DNA of 64,000 nucleotides from Campylobacter fetus subsp. testudinum 03-427 (GTDB taxonomy: Bacteria; Campylobacterota; Campylobacteria; Campylobacterales; Campylobacteraceae): NCBI GenBank assembly GCA_000495505.1, contig CP006833.1, positions 186,001 to 250,000 on the forward strand, in the 5' to 3' direction. Shown here piece after piece: positions 8,015 through 16,013 of this stretch. Positions within the stretch are counted from its first letter, which is position 1; each line of letters starts with the position of its first letter. The notes beneath the pieces are model-generated. The model searched no databases. It was not told where the DNA came from and worked only from the letters and a program-made list of their open reading frames with translations. The position numbers and the translations under genes are program-made.

Positions 8015-9051
8015 TACTCATCTCCTTGCGTTTCTTCTTCATCTATTCCGCTGCTCATTATGCTATCACCCATATTTGCACGGATTTTTTCTGTTATTTC
8101 ATCTGCTATTGCTTTATTTTCTTTTAAAAATGCTTTTGAGTTTTCTCTACCTTGACCTAATTTTGAATTATCATAGCTAAACCAAGCACCGCTTTTATCG
8201 ATAATATCAAGTTTTACACCGTAATCTATTATCTCTCCTTCTTTGCTGATACCTTCTCCAAACATTATGTCAAACTCAGCTTGTCTAAAAGGAGGAGCTA
8301 CTTTGTTTTTTACCACTTTTACTTTTACGCGGTTTCCGATTGGCTCGTCGCTTTGTTTTAAAGTCGCTATTTTGCGTACGTCAAGACGAACTGAAGCGTA
8401 AAATTTGAGTGCATTTCCACCTGTTGTAGTCTCAGGAGTGCCATAACCCATAGCGCCGATTTTCATACGAATTTGGTTGATAAATACAACTGTAGTTCCC
8501 ATTTTATGTACTACACCAGTTAATTTTCTAAGCGCTTGACTCATAAGTCTTGCTTGAAGTCCGACGTGTTGATCTCCCATATCGCCTTCTATCTCGCTTT
8601 TTGGTGTTAGAGCTGCAACGCTATCTATGACTATGAGATCAACCGCGCCGCTTCTAGCTAGAGTTTCAACTATATCAAGAGCTTGCTCTCCGAAGTCTGG
8701 TTGAGAAATATATAAGTTATCCGTATCAACGCCCAAATTTTTAGCATATTTAACATCAAGCGCATGCTCAGCATCTACAAATGCGCAAACTCCGCCGACT
8801 TTTTGAGATTCTGCTATCAAATGCAAAGTAAGAGTTGTTTTACCAGAACTTTCTGGTCCATAAACTTCAACTATCCTTCCTTTTGGTACGCCACCTATAC
8901 CAAGAGCTATATCAAGTCCTATCGATCCTGAGGAAATAGAATCTATCGGCTCTATTTCTTTATCTCCTAGCCTTAAAACAGTGCCTTTACCAAAAGCTTT
9001 ATCAATCTGCTTTAAAGCAAGGTCTAGGCTTTTTTTCTTATTATCATCCAT
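8014..9051 (-). CDS. recA: RecA recombinase
   Basis: RecA forms filaments on single-stranded DNA and drives homologous recombination and natural transformation. The 345-residue protein has Walker A GPESSGKT at residues 65-72, Walker B in [10 protein letters not shown], the L2-loop region with [14 protein letters not shown], and an acidic C-terminal tail (DEEETQGDE). Length is typical. It is the first gene of a minus-strand unit and is divergent from mqnD across 100 bases. On its strand a TAAAAT box lies about 30 bases upstream, but no LexA-type operator is visible, consistent with campylobacters lacking a classical SOS system. Confidence 0.97.
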   Translation of the reverse strand: MDDNKKKSLDLALKQIDKAFGKGTVLRLGDKEIEPIDSISSGSIGLDIALGIGGVPKGRIVEVYGPESSGKTTLTLHLIAESQKVGGVCAFVDAEHALDVKYAKNLGVDTDNLYISQPDFGEQALDIVETLARSGAVDLIVIDSVAALTPKSEIEGDMGDQHVGLQARLMSQALRKLTGVVHKMGTTVVFINQIRMKIGAMGYGTPETTTGGNALKFYASVRLDVRKIATLKQSDEPIGNRVKVKVVKNKVAPPFRQAEFDIMFGEGISKEGEIIDYGVKLDIIDKSGAWFSYDNSKLGQGRENSKAFLKENKAIADEITEKIRANMGDSIMSSGIDEEETQGDE

Positions 9052-9151
9052 AGTTTTCCTCTTAAAAATTTAAGTTATTTTATCCTAAAGTATTAAAAAT
9101 TAAGCTAAATTTGAATACACTGCTAACAAAAAGTCAAAAAAGGTAAAAAAT

Positions 9152-10018
9152 TTGAAAAATATAAGCGTCGCTCACTCTCCAGATGCCGATGATATTTTTA
9201 TGTATGAAGCTATTAAATTTGGTTGGATCGATAGTAAGATTTTGAAATTTTCAAACATCGCAGCCGATATACAAACGCTAAATTACGAAGCTCTAAAAGG
9301 AACTTATGACGTGACTGCCATAAGTTTTGGTTTGTATCCGCTTATATATGAAGATTACGCTCTTTTGCGTACTGCAGTGAGTTTTGGCGAGGGATACGGA
9401 CCAAAATTAATTAAGAAAAAAGGCGTTACTTTAAAACCGAATTTCAAAGTTGCGTTAAGCGGTGAGCATACTACAAATGCGCTAATTTTTAAGATAGCTT
9501 ATCCAAATGCTAGAGTTGTTTATAAAAACTTTTTAGATATAGAAAATGCGGTTTTAAGCGGTGAAGTTGATGCTGGAGTGCTTATACATGAGAGTATTTT
9601 GGATTTTAGTAGCGAACTCTGCGTGGAGCGTGAAGTTTGGGATATTTGGTGTGAGTTTAGAGGAGATGACTCATTACCGCTTCCTCTTGGAGGAATGGCA
9701 CTTAGAAGAAGTTTGCCTATAACAGACGCCATAGAGTGCGAAAGAGTTCTTAGGGGCGCCGTTGAAGTTGCAAATAATAATAAAAAACTACTCTCAAAAA
9801 TGCTTCTTGAGCGAAATTTAGTAAGAGTAGATGATAAAAAACTTGAAATTTATCTAAATTTATACGCAAATGATAATTCCATAAGTATGAGTCAAATCCA
9901 GATAAAAGCGGTCGATAGGCTTTTTGAGCTTGGTTATAAACACGGATTTTATGGAAATTTAATAACTTCTAACCCCAATCTCATACCGACTGAATATTTA
10001 GAAAGTAGAAACGCTTAA
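9152..10018 (+). CDS. mqnD: 1,4-dihydroxy-6-naphthoate synthase MqnD
   Basis: MqnD acts late in the futalosine route to menaquinone, cleaving cyclic dehypoxanthine futalosine to 1,4-dihydroxy-6-naphthoate. The protein (288 residues) has the periplasmic-binding-like fold of the family, starting ISVAHSPDADDIFMYEAI and with YDVTAISFGLYP near residue 55 and GEVDAGVLIHE near 145, where the catalytic His lies. The start is TTG with a weak AGG ribosome site. Its stop codon overlaps the fliQ ATG. The menaquinone prenyltransferase mqnP (20.4 kb) and methyltransferase ubiE (51.2 kb) lie elsewhere in the window, so the pathway genes are scattered. Confidence 0.9.
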   Translation: MKNISVAHSPDADDIFMYEAIKFGWIDSKILKFSNIAADIQTLNYEALKGTYDVTAISFGLYPLIYEDYALLRTAVSFGEGYGPKLIKKKGVTLKPNFKVALSGEHTTNALIFKIAYPNARVVYKNFLDIENAVLSGEVDAGVLIHESILDFSSELCVEREVWDIWCEFRGDDSLPLPLGGMALRRSLPITDAIECERVLRGAVEVANNNKKLLSKMLLERNLVRVDDKKLEIYLNLYANDNSISMSQIQIKAVDRLFELGYKHGFYGNLITSNPNLIPTEYLESRNA

Positions 10019-10284
10019 TGCAAGGTGATCTTATAGGGCTTGGAGTAGAAACGTTTAAATTAGCTTTGTTGATAAGCTTACCGATGTTACTTGCTGGACT
10101 TATCGCCGGACTCATAATAAGCATTTTTCAAGCTACTACTCAGATAAATGAGATGACTCTTAGCTTTGTGCCAAAAATCATCTTAGTTGTCATTATAATC
10201 ATATTTTTAATGCCGTGGATGATGAATCAAATGATAGAATTTACTGCTAGAATACTAAATATGATACCGACTTTTATCCAATGA
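10018..10284 (+). CDS. fliQ: Flagellar export protein FliQ
   Basis: FliQ is a small membrane subunit of the flagellar type III export gate, packing with FliP and FliR. The 88-residue protein is two membrane helices (about 16-38 and 52-74) separated by the conserved IFQATTQINEMTLSFVPKI segment, which is diagnostic. It overlaps mqnD by one base and murB by four bases, so a flagellar gene is embedded between two unrelated metabolic genes. I recall the same arrangement near recA in C. jejuni. Confidence 0.94.
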   Translation: MQGDLIGLGVETFKLALLISLPMLLAGLIAGLIISIFQATTQINEMTLSFVPKIILVVIIIIFLMPWMMNQMIEFTARILNMIPTFIQ

Positions 10285-11042
10285 AAATAGATTTTTCAAA
10301 GCTTAGTTCGGTCAAAATCGGCGGTATTTTCGATGTAGAGGTTATAGACGAAATACGTGATTTTGATGGAGTTTTGATAGGCGGAGCAAATAATATATTG
10401 ATCTCGCCAAATCCTCCAAAAATGGGAATTTTGAGTTCTAAATTTGATTATATTAAATTTGAAAATGGTATTTTAAAAGTAGGTGCGAAAACCAAAACCT
10501 CCACTCTTTTTAAATTTGTTCAAGAACACAGACTCGGCGGATTTGAATTTATAAAAAAAATTCCCGGAACAATGGGCGGCTTGATCACTATGAACGCCGG
10601 TCTTAAAGAGTATGAAATATCGCAAAATTTAAAAAATGTAACTACGAATTTCGGTCAAATTTTGAAAAACGATTGCGATTTTAGCTACCGACACTCATCT
10701 ATCAAAGGTGTCATTTACGAAGCTAGTTTTGAGATCGTGCGTGAGTTTAGCGATGAGCTAAGTTCGTTTTTGAACGCAAAAAGAACAAACCAACCAAAAG
10801 GCGCAAGTTTTGGCTCTTGCTTTACAAATCCAGAGGGAAAATACGCTGGAGCTTTGCTTGAAGCTGCTAGATTAAAAGGTTTTAGGATAGGTGGATGCGG
10901 ATTTAGCGAGATTCACGCAAATTTTTTGATAAATTATGGCGGAGGAAGCTTTGAAGATGCTTTGAGTCTTATAAATTTAGCTAAAAAACGTGTTTTAGAC
11001 GAGTTTGGGATAGAGTTAAAAAGTGAAGTTGTTATATTGTAG
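10281..11042 (+). CDS. murB: UDP-N-acetylenolpyruvoylglucosamine reductase MurB
   Basis: MurB reduces enolpyruvyl-UDP-GlcNAc to UDP-MurNAc with NADPH and FAD, the second committed step of peptidoglycan synthesis. The 253-residue protein is the compact form found in Campylobacterota. FAD-binding elements IGGANNILIS and KIPGTMGGLITMNAG are present, the serine motif in FSYRHSSIKG is visible, and PKGASFGSCFTNPEG with IHANFLINYGG follows at the C-terminal side. The ATG overlaps the end of fliQ. A tRNA gene with its own promoter follows. Confidence 0.93.
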   Translation: MKIDFSKLSSVKIGGIFDVEVIDEIRDFDGVLIGGANNILISPNPPKMGILSSKFDYIKFENGILKVGAKTKTSTLFKFVQEHRLGGFEFIKKIPGTMGGLITMNAGLKEYEISQNLKNVTTNFGQILKNDCDFSYRHSSIKGVIYEASFEIVREFSDELSSFLNAKRTNQPKGASFGSCFTNPEGKYAGALLEAARLKGFRIGGCGFSEIHANFLINYGGGSFEDALSLINLAKKRVLDEFGIELKSEVVIL

Positions 11043-11116
11043 TTGATGTTTTTGTTTTTAAATTTGATAAAACCACTGCTAAATAAAAAATATTTTTAAA
11101 AACGCCGTTTGGATTA

Positions 11117-11145
11117 TTGACAAATACAAAAGTTTTCGTTATAAT
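11117..11145 (+). promoter_or_regulatory. Consensus sigma70 promoter of tRNA-Asn
   Basis: TTGACA (11117-11122) and TATAAT (11140-11145) are separated by exactly 17 bases, a perfect match to the general bacterial consensus. A clear -35 is rare in Campylobacter. The expected start is near 11152, ten bases before the tRNA. Confidence 0.85.
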
Positions 11146-11161
11146 CTCAACTCTTTTTTAT

Positions 11162-11236
11162 TCCGGATTAGCTCAGCGGTAGAGTAGTCGGCTGTTAACC
11201 GATTGGTCGCTGGTTCGAATCCAGCATCCGGAGCCA
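11162..11236 (+). tRNA. tRNA-Asn (anticodon GTT)
   Basis: The 75-base cloverleaf is complete. The acceptor stem pairs TCCGGAT with ATCCGGA and is followed by the discriminator G and an encoded CCA. The D arm contains AGCTCAGCGGTAGAG. The anticodon stem GTCGG / CCGAT encloses the loop CTGTTAA with anticodon GTT at 11194-11196. The T arm carries the GGTTCGAATCC core. GTT decodes both AAC and AAU and is the expected substrate for the queuosine enzymes encoded at 23-26 kb. Confidence 0.97.
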
Positions 11237-11355
11237 CTTCAAATTTAAATCAATTTACATCTATAGATAATCCTAAATTTGCCGATTAATATTTAAAGAT
11301 TTTATTTTTATTTTATTAAATTTAGATAAAATCATAAAAATTAAGGAGGAGTATA

Positions 11356-11685
11356 ATGCCAATTACTCCATTAGCAAATACGCTCTATGTCAATCAAAAC
11401 ACTCCAGCAGCAGCTAGTGTGCAAGGTGATTTTCAATCAAAACTTGAGCTTCAATCTGCCATTGCAGCTCAAAATGCAGCCGAAAAGAAAAAAGAAGTAG
11501 AGGAGATCAGGCCTACTGAAGAGACTTATAAAATAGATCCAGAACATGAGCATCAAAAGAAAAAAAACGATCAAGAGCTTAGCGAACAAAATGAAACTTT
11601 TGATGAAAATTTAGATGAAAACGGTTCTGAGGATTTAGAAACAGATGAGTCGCAAGAAGTCCATAAACTAGATATAGTTGTTTAG
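11356..11685 (+). CDS. Small acidic protein of unknown function
   Basis: I cannot assign a function. The 109-residue protein is probably cytoplasmic and largely disordered. It has an uncharged N-terminus (MPITPLANTLYVNQN), an alanine-rich and basic helix around 35-48, and a C-terminal half dominated by Glu and Asp, ending HKLDIVV. No signal peptide or cysteine is present. The ribosome site AAGGAGGAG is close to ideal, and a GATAAAAT box upstream could act as a -10, so high expression is plausible. The next gene starts five bases after its stop. I have an impression that similar acidic proteins with an RPTEE motif occur in related genomes, but I could not check this. Confidence 0.7.
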   Translation: MPITPLANTLYVNQNTPAAASVQGDFQSKLELQSAIAAQNAAEKKKEVEEIRPTEETYKIDPEHEHQKKKNDQELSEQNETFDENLDENGSEDLETDESQEVHKLDIVV

Positions 11686-11689
11686 TTTT

Positions 11690-12007
11690 ATGAAGATAAT
11701 CACTGTTTTTCTGCTTGTTTTAGCGGCGTTTGGAGCTGATGGGATAAACAAAGTAGAGATAAAAAGTATAGAAAACAGAGTGCTTAAAGCTGATATTTTC
11801 GGTAAAAATGTAAATAGTTTGCTCGTAATTTATAATAACAATAATATAACAAATAGCTGCAAGCTAAAAGCGAGTGGAGCATCGTTTGATTTGATCATAA
11901 GAAAATGGGAATTAACATGCAATCTTCCAAATATCTCAAGCAGGCTTGAGATACGATATTTAGATTCGTTAAATAAACCAAATCAATTAACTAAATTTAT
12001 AGAGTAA
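11690..12007 (+). CDS. Small exported protein of unknown function
   Basis: This 105-residue protein starts with a signal peptide (MKIITVFLLVLAAFGADG), so it is probably periplasmic. The mature part is beta-rich with two cysteines (in TNSCKLKAS and WELTCNLPN) that could form a disulfide. I start it at the ATG at 11690 because a TTG at 11678 would overlap the previous gene and add four residues before the signal peptide. It is probably co-transcribed with the acidic protein upstream. No family is recognised. Confidence 0.7.
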   Translation: MKIITVFLLVLAAFGADGINKVEIKSIENRVLKADIFGKNVNSLLVIYNNNNITNSCKLKASGASFDLIIRKWELTCNLPNISSRLEIRYLDSLNKPNQLTKFIE

Positions 12008-12063
12008 TTTTAGGCTCTTTTTTAGTTAAAATTCGCTAATATTTCATATAAAAAGGAAATAAA

Positions 12064-12807
12064 GTGAAAAATCGCATCATAACTGGTTTAGTGCTATTTG
12101 CAGTTTTTTTAGTTGTTGCGCTGTTGGATATATTTTGGCTCAATTTTTTGATATTCGGTCTTATTTTAGCCGTAGCTTTTTTGGAGAGTTTAAAACTATT
12201 TAAGATAGAGTATAAAAGTCTTGTTTTTATAGTTTTGGCGTTTTTTTCGATACTTCCGTTTTTAACCGGAATAAATGATATATTCAAAGTTATTTTATTA
12301 AATTTAATAGCCGTTGCTTCGGTTTTAGCATATACAAAATCTGAAAATTTAAAGTTTATACTACCTTTTTTATATCCTAGCGTTCCTATATTTATGATGT
12401 TTGCTTTATATCAAAATTATGGAATTGCTTGCTTATTTTGGTTGATTTTTACTATCGTGATAAGCGATAGCGGAGCGTATTTTACCGGAAAAGCATTTGG
12501 TAAGCACCGTTTTTCTGCTTCAAGCCCAAATAAAACTATAGAAGGCGTTATAGGCGGAGTGATTTTAGGAAGCGTTTTGGGAGCTATTTTTGCGTTTGTA
12601 TTTGTAGATGTTGAGTATAGCATCGCCATTTTTTGTTCAGTGTTAGTGAGTGTGCTTGGAGTTTTTGGAGATCTGTTTGAGAGTTACTTAAAAAGGCGAG
12701 TAGATCTTAAAGATAGCGGTACTGTTTTAGGTGAGCATGGAGGCGTTTTAGATAGAATAGACGGATACCTTTTTGGCGTAGTTGCTATGTTTTTGGTACT
12801 TGCATGA
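12064..12807 (+). CDS. cdsA: Phosphatidate cytidylyltransferase CdsA
   Basis: CdsA makes CDP-diacylglycerol from phosphatidic acid and CTP in the inner membrane, feeding phosphatidylethanolamine and phosphatidylglycerol synthesis. The 247 residues form about seven membrane helices. The family signature appears in the C-terminal third: SDSGAYFTGKAFGKHRFS and, later, GDLFESYLKRRVDLKDSG with DRIDGYLF. The start is GTG at 12064, with AAAGGA upstream. The end overlaps dxr by four bases. With plsX and plsY at 33-39 kb, most of the early phospholipid route is in this window. Confidence 0.94.
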   Translation: MKNRIITGLVLFAVFLVVALLDIFWLNFLIFGLILAVAFLESLKLFKIEYKSLVFIVLAFFSILPFLTGINDIFKVILLNLIAVASVLAYTKSENLKFILPFLYPSVPIFMMFALYQNYGIACLFWLIFTIVISDSGAYFTGKAFGKHRFSASSPNKTIEGVIGGVILGSVLGAIFAFVFVDVEYSIAIFCSVLVSVLGVFGDLFESYLKRRVDLKDSGTVLGEHGGVLDRIDGYLFGVVAMFLVLA

Positions 12808-13886
12808 TACTACTAGGTAGTAGCGGCAGCATAGGAAAAAATGTTGCTTTGTTGGCTATGAAGTATGGCATAAAGCTAGATGCTTTAGCTTGTAAAACTG
12901 ATTACAAAGAGCTTAATAGCCAAATTTCTAAATTTAATCCTAAATTTGTCTATATAGAAGATAGCGGGTTGAAAAATCTTGTTGAACATAATATGGTTTT
13001 TACTAGCAAAGATGGTATAGATAAATTCTTAGAAGCGAGCTATGATGAGTTTGGTTCTACTATTGTTATCAACTCATTAGTTGGTTTTAGTGGGTTAAGA
13101 CCGAGTTTGGTCTCTCAAAAACTTGGATTTAAACTAGCTTTGGCAAACAAAGAGAGTTTAGTAGCAGGTGGTAAGTTTTTAGACACAAAAAATATTAATC
13201 CCATAGATAGTGAGCATTTTGGACTTAAGTTTTTGCTTAAAAATAGACCAGCTATCAAAAAAATGATTATAACTGCGAGTGGCGGTGCATTTTATGATAT
13301 GCATATAGATGAACTTGAGTTTGTAACTGCTAAAAACGCTCTAAAACATCCAAATTGGAGTATGGGAGCAAAGATAACTATAGATAGTGCGACTATGGCA
13401 AACAAGCTATTTGAAGTACTTGAAGCTTATCATTTATACGGCATTAAAGATATAGATGCTTTTATAGAACGTACATCTTGTATCCACGCTCTGATCAGTT
13501 TTATGGACGGATCTACTACTGCTCATATATCAAGAACTGATATGAAACTAGCCATTGCTCATGCAATCGGTCTTGAAGAAGAAGAAATTTTGGAGCCTAT
13601 TGATATTTTAAGCTTAAAAAATATTAGTTTTAATACTATAAATTTAAAAAAATATCCTATATTTACTCTAAAAAAAGATGTTTTAAATAATCCGGATTTA
13701 GGAGTTATCATAAATGCGGCAAACGAAGAGATGGTATATAAATTTTTAAATAACGAAATTCCGTTTTTAGATATCAGCAAAGCTGTTTTTAAAGCTCTTG
13801 ATAAATTTGGAAACGTTAGAATAGACGATGAAGATACTGTTTTTGAGATAGATAAAAAAGTTAGAGAATTTTGCAAAGGATTTTGA
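12804..13886 (+). CDS. dxr: 1-deoxy-D-xylulose 5-phosphate reductoisomerase
   Basis: Dxr makes 2-C-methyl-D-erythritol 4-phosphate, the first committed step of the non-mevalonate isoprenoid pathway; dxs, the step before it, is at 60.4 kb. The 360-residue protein has an N-terminal NADPH-binding loop GSSGSIGKN, the LALANKESLVAGG motif, the metal-binding DSEHFGL, the flexible loop TASGGAFYD, and HPNWSMGAKITIDSATMANK. It is slightly shorter than the E. coli enzyme (about 398). The ATG overlaps cdsA. A 56-base gap without features separates it from the next gene. Confidence 0.96.
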   Translation: MILLGSSGSIGKNVALLAMKYGIKLDALACKTDYKELNSQISKFNPKFVYIEDSGLKNLVEHNMVFTSKDGIDKFLEASYDEFGSTIVINSLVGFSGLRPSLVSQKLGFKLALANKESLVAGGKFLDTKNINPIDSEHFGLKFLLKNRPAIKKMIITASGGAFYDMHIDELEFVTAKNALKHPNWSMGAKITIDSATMANKLFEVLEAYHLYGIKDIDAFIERTSCIHALISFMDGSTTAHISRTDMKLAIAHAIGLEEEEILEPIDILSLKNISFNTINLKKYPIFTLKKDVLNNPDLGVIINAANEEMVYKFLNNEIPFLDISKAVFKALDKFGNVRIDDEDTVFEIDKKVREFCKGF

Positions 13887-13942
13887 TGAGAGAGAGTCGC
13901 AGAGTGCTTCTAAAAATAGATAAATTTAATGGATATTAACAT

Positions 13943-14680
13943 ATGGATAGGCGTAAATTTATAAAAAATAGTTTAGGACTTTTAGGCGCATGTGCGCTTC
14001 CTAGCGCGGCTTTTGGCAGTGGTGATTTGTATATAGATGATAAGTCGCTTTTTGATAGTACTTTTAGTAAATTAAAAGCTGTGCAGTCTCATATAGGATT
14101 TGGGTATTTTAATATAATTAGTTTTGATGAGGTATTAAAAATAGCTAGAAATTCAAAAATCGGTGCATTTAGTACGGCTCAAATAAATTTTATGGACTTT
14201 ATGTTCAGCGAGGATCCTAGAAAATATGGTTTTTATGGTAGAAAAACTTGCGATAGATTAACCAGCACTATAAATAAAAAAGATATCGTTAAAGTACCTA
14301 GAACGGGGCATTATCTATTTAAAGGATTGCCTTATGATGTATATACGAGACTTGTTAAAGATGTAGGAGACACGCTATTTCTTACAAGTGGAGTAAGAAG
14401 CGTATCAAAACAGATGTATTTATATATGAATAAGATAAAAAATAGTAGTTACAATATATCAAAAGCTAGTTTTTCGTTGGCTCCTCCTGCTCATAGTTAC
14501 CATAGCATAGGTGATTTTGATGTTGGAAAGCACGGTTTTGGTGCGCTTAATTTCACTGAGGAGTTTATAAAAACAGATGAATTTAAAAAGCTTATTGAGT
14601 TAGAGTACGTATCTATACGATATACGAAAAAAAATTTAGATGGAGTTAGATTTGAACCGTGGCATGTACAGATTAATTAG
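13943..14680 (+). CDS. Tat-exported M15-like (VanY-type) peptidoglycan carboxypeptidase
   Basis: The 245-residue protein begins DRRKFIKNSLG, a twin-arginine motif, followed by a hydrophobic stretch and a likely cleavage site AFG-SG, so it should be exported folded. The C-terminal domain has the zinc pattern of M15 DD-peptidases: TSGVRS at 148-153, SYHSIGDFDVG with His187 and Asp193, and FEPWH with Glu238 and His241. The His-to-Asp spacing is one residue shorter than in VanY. It overlaps pgp1, a peptidoglycan carboxypeptidase, by 17 bases. I infer a role in trimming peptidoglycan stems. I do not recall it in the equivalent C. jejuni cluster. The exact bond cut is unknown. Confidence 0.75.
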   Translation: MDRRKFIKNSLGLLGACALPSAAFGSGDLYIDDKSLFDSTFSKLKAVQSHIGFGYFNIISFDEVLKIARNSKIGAFSTAQINFMDFMFSEDPRKYGFYGRKTCDRLTSTINKKDIVKVPRTGHYLFKGLPYDVYTRLVKDVGDTLFLTSGVRSVSKQMYLYMNKIKNSSYNISKASFSLAPPAHSYHSIGDFDVGKHGFGALNFTEEFIKTDEFKKLIELEYVSIRYTKKNLDGVRFEPWHVQIN

Positions 14681-16013
14681 TTTTATTGTGGTGTTGAGCT
14701 TTTTTAATGCTCTTTTAGCAGAGGATCTTGAGTATTCTTTTATCAAAAAAGGTTATGATGATAACAATACAGTTCTTGTCATAGGCGGCATACAAGGTGA
14801 TGAGCCAGGAGGTTTTTTGGCAGCTAGCTTGTTGGCGACTGATTATAATATCACAAAAGGTTCGGTTTGGGTAGTTCCAAATTTGAATTTCGCTAGTATT
14901 ATAAAAAGAGATCGTGGAATTTACGGAGATATGAATAGAAAATTTGATTATATAAGTAGTAATGATCCTGATTTAAAAAGCGTACAAGGTATAAAGGATT
15001 TGATAGTAGATCAAAACGTCTCTTTGATATTAAATTTACACGACGGAAGTGGATTTTATAGACCAACATATATAAACGATATGGAAAATCCAAAAAGATG
15101 GGGCAATAGCTCTATCATAGATCAAGTTAGTTTAGAGGGCGTACCGTACGGAAATTTAGAAGAGATCGCCTCTAAGGTTGTATCTAAAATCAATGAAAAA
15201 GCTCTTAAAGATCAGCATAAATATCATATTAGAAACACACAAACTGCAAAAGGCGATAAAGAGATGTTAAAGTCTCTTACTTACTTTGCCATTAAAGAAG
15301 GTAAAGCCGCATTTGCAAACGAAACTAGCAAATCTTTACCTAGCCATGAGAGGGCTTATTATCATCTTTTGGCTATAGAAGAGTATTTGAAAGTCGCAGG
15401 AGTTGAGTTTGAGAGAAATTTTGATCTTACTCCAACTGGAGTTAAAAACACTATAGAAAAAGAGATCGAGATAGTTTTATTTGGCAATAAATTTTTCTTA
15501 AGCTTAGATCATCCAAGAGCTAAGATAGGTTACGTTCCTATACCTAAAAATATCGCACTTGAGTACAACGCAAGCAATCCTCTAACCGCTCTTGTAAAAG
15601 ATAAAGACGGCTATAGCGTACATTATGGAAATAGGGTTTTAACAAAATTAGTACCTGAGTATTTTAAGTATTCAAATAGCATAAATAAAGTCGGAGTCGA
15701 GATAGATGGCAATGAGACTAAAGAGATAAGTTTAGGCTCTAAAATCAATGTAGAAAATAGCGTAAAAATCATCAAGCAAGACGGCATTCGAGTAAATTTT
15801 ATAGGATATGGAAGTCAGCCTATAGATGAGTCAAATATAGCTATATATAAAAAAGATATCAAAAGAAATTATTCTATAGATCAAAAAGGAAAAACTTTTA
15901 GAGTTGAGCTGTATGAGCAAAAAGATGGCGAAAAGGATAAATTTATAGGTATGTTTTTAGTAGAGTTTGCATCTTTGGAGGCTTTTAAATTTATAGACGT
16001 GGCTGGTCTATGA
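14664..16013 (+). CDS. pgp1: Peptidoglycan DL-carboxypeptidase Pgp1 (Csd4-like)
   Basis: Pgp1 removes the terminal residue of tripeptide stems and is needed for helical cell shape in C. jejuni; Csd4 is the Helicobacter counterpart. Zinc ligands are visible as Gln44 and Glu47 in GGIQGDEPGG and His126 in NLHDGSGF, close to Csd4 Gln46, Glu49 and His128. I use the ATG at 14664, which places a good signal peptide (MYRLISFIVVLSFFNALLA) at the very start. An ATG at 14640 would add eight polar residues. Length is then 449. It overlaps the M15-like gene upstream and tsaD downstream, matching the dxr-pgp1-tsaD order I recall from C. jejuni. Confidence 0.9.
   Translation: MYRLISFIVVLSFFNALLAEDLEYSFIKKGYDDNNTVLVIGGIQGDEPGGFLAASLLATDYNITKGSVWVVPNLNFASIIKRDRGIYGDMNRKFDYISSNDPDLKSVQGIKDLIVDQNVSLILNLHDGSGFYRPTYINDMENPKRWGNSSIIDQVSLEGVPYGNLEEIASKVVSKINEKALKDQHKYHIRNTQTAKGDKEMLKSLTYFAIKEGKAAFANETSKSLPSHERAYYHLLAIEEYLKVAGVEFERNFDLTPTGVKNTIEKEIEIVLFGNKFFLSLDHPRAKIGYVPIPKNIALEYNASNPLTALVKDKDGYSVHYGNRVLTKLVPEYFKYSNSINKVGVEIDGNETKEISLGSKINVENSVKIIKQDGIRVNFIGYGSQPIDESNIAIYKKDIKRNYSIDQKGKTFRVELYEQKDGEKDKFIGMFLVEFASLEAFKFIDVAGL

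Noticed and set aside
13887-13942. Small frame between dxr and the M15-like gene
   Set aside because: A short frame starting at the dxr stop (MRESRRVLLK) ends within a few codons and has no homology or further signal.
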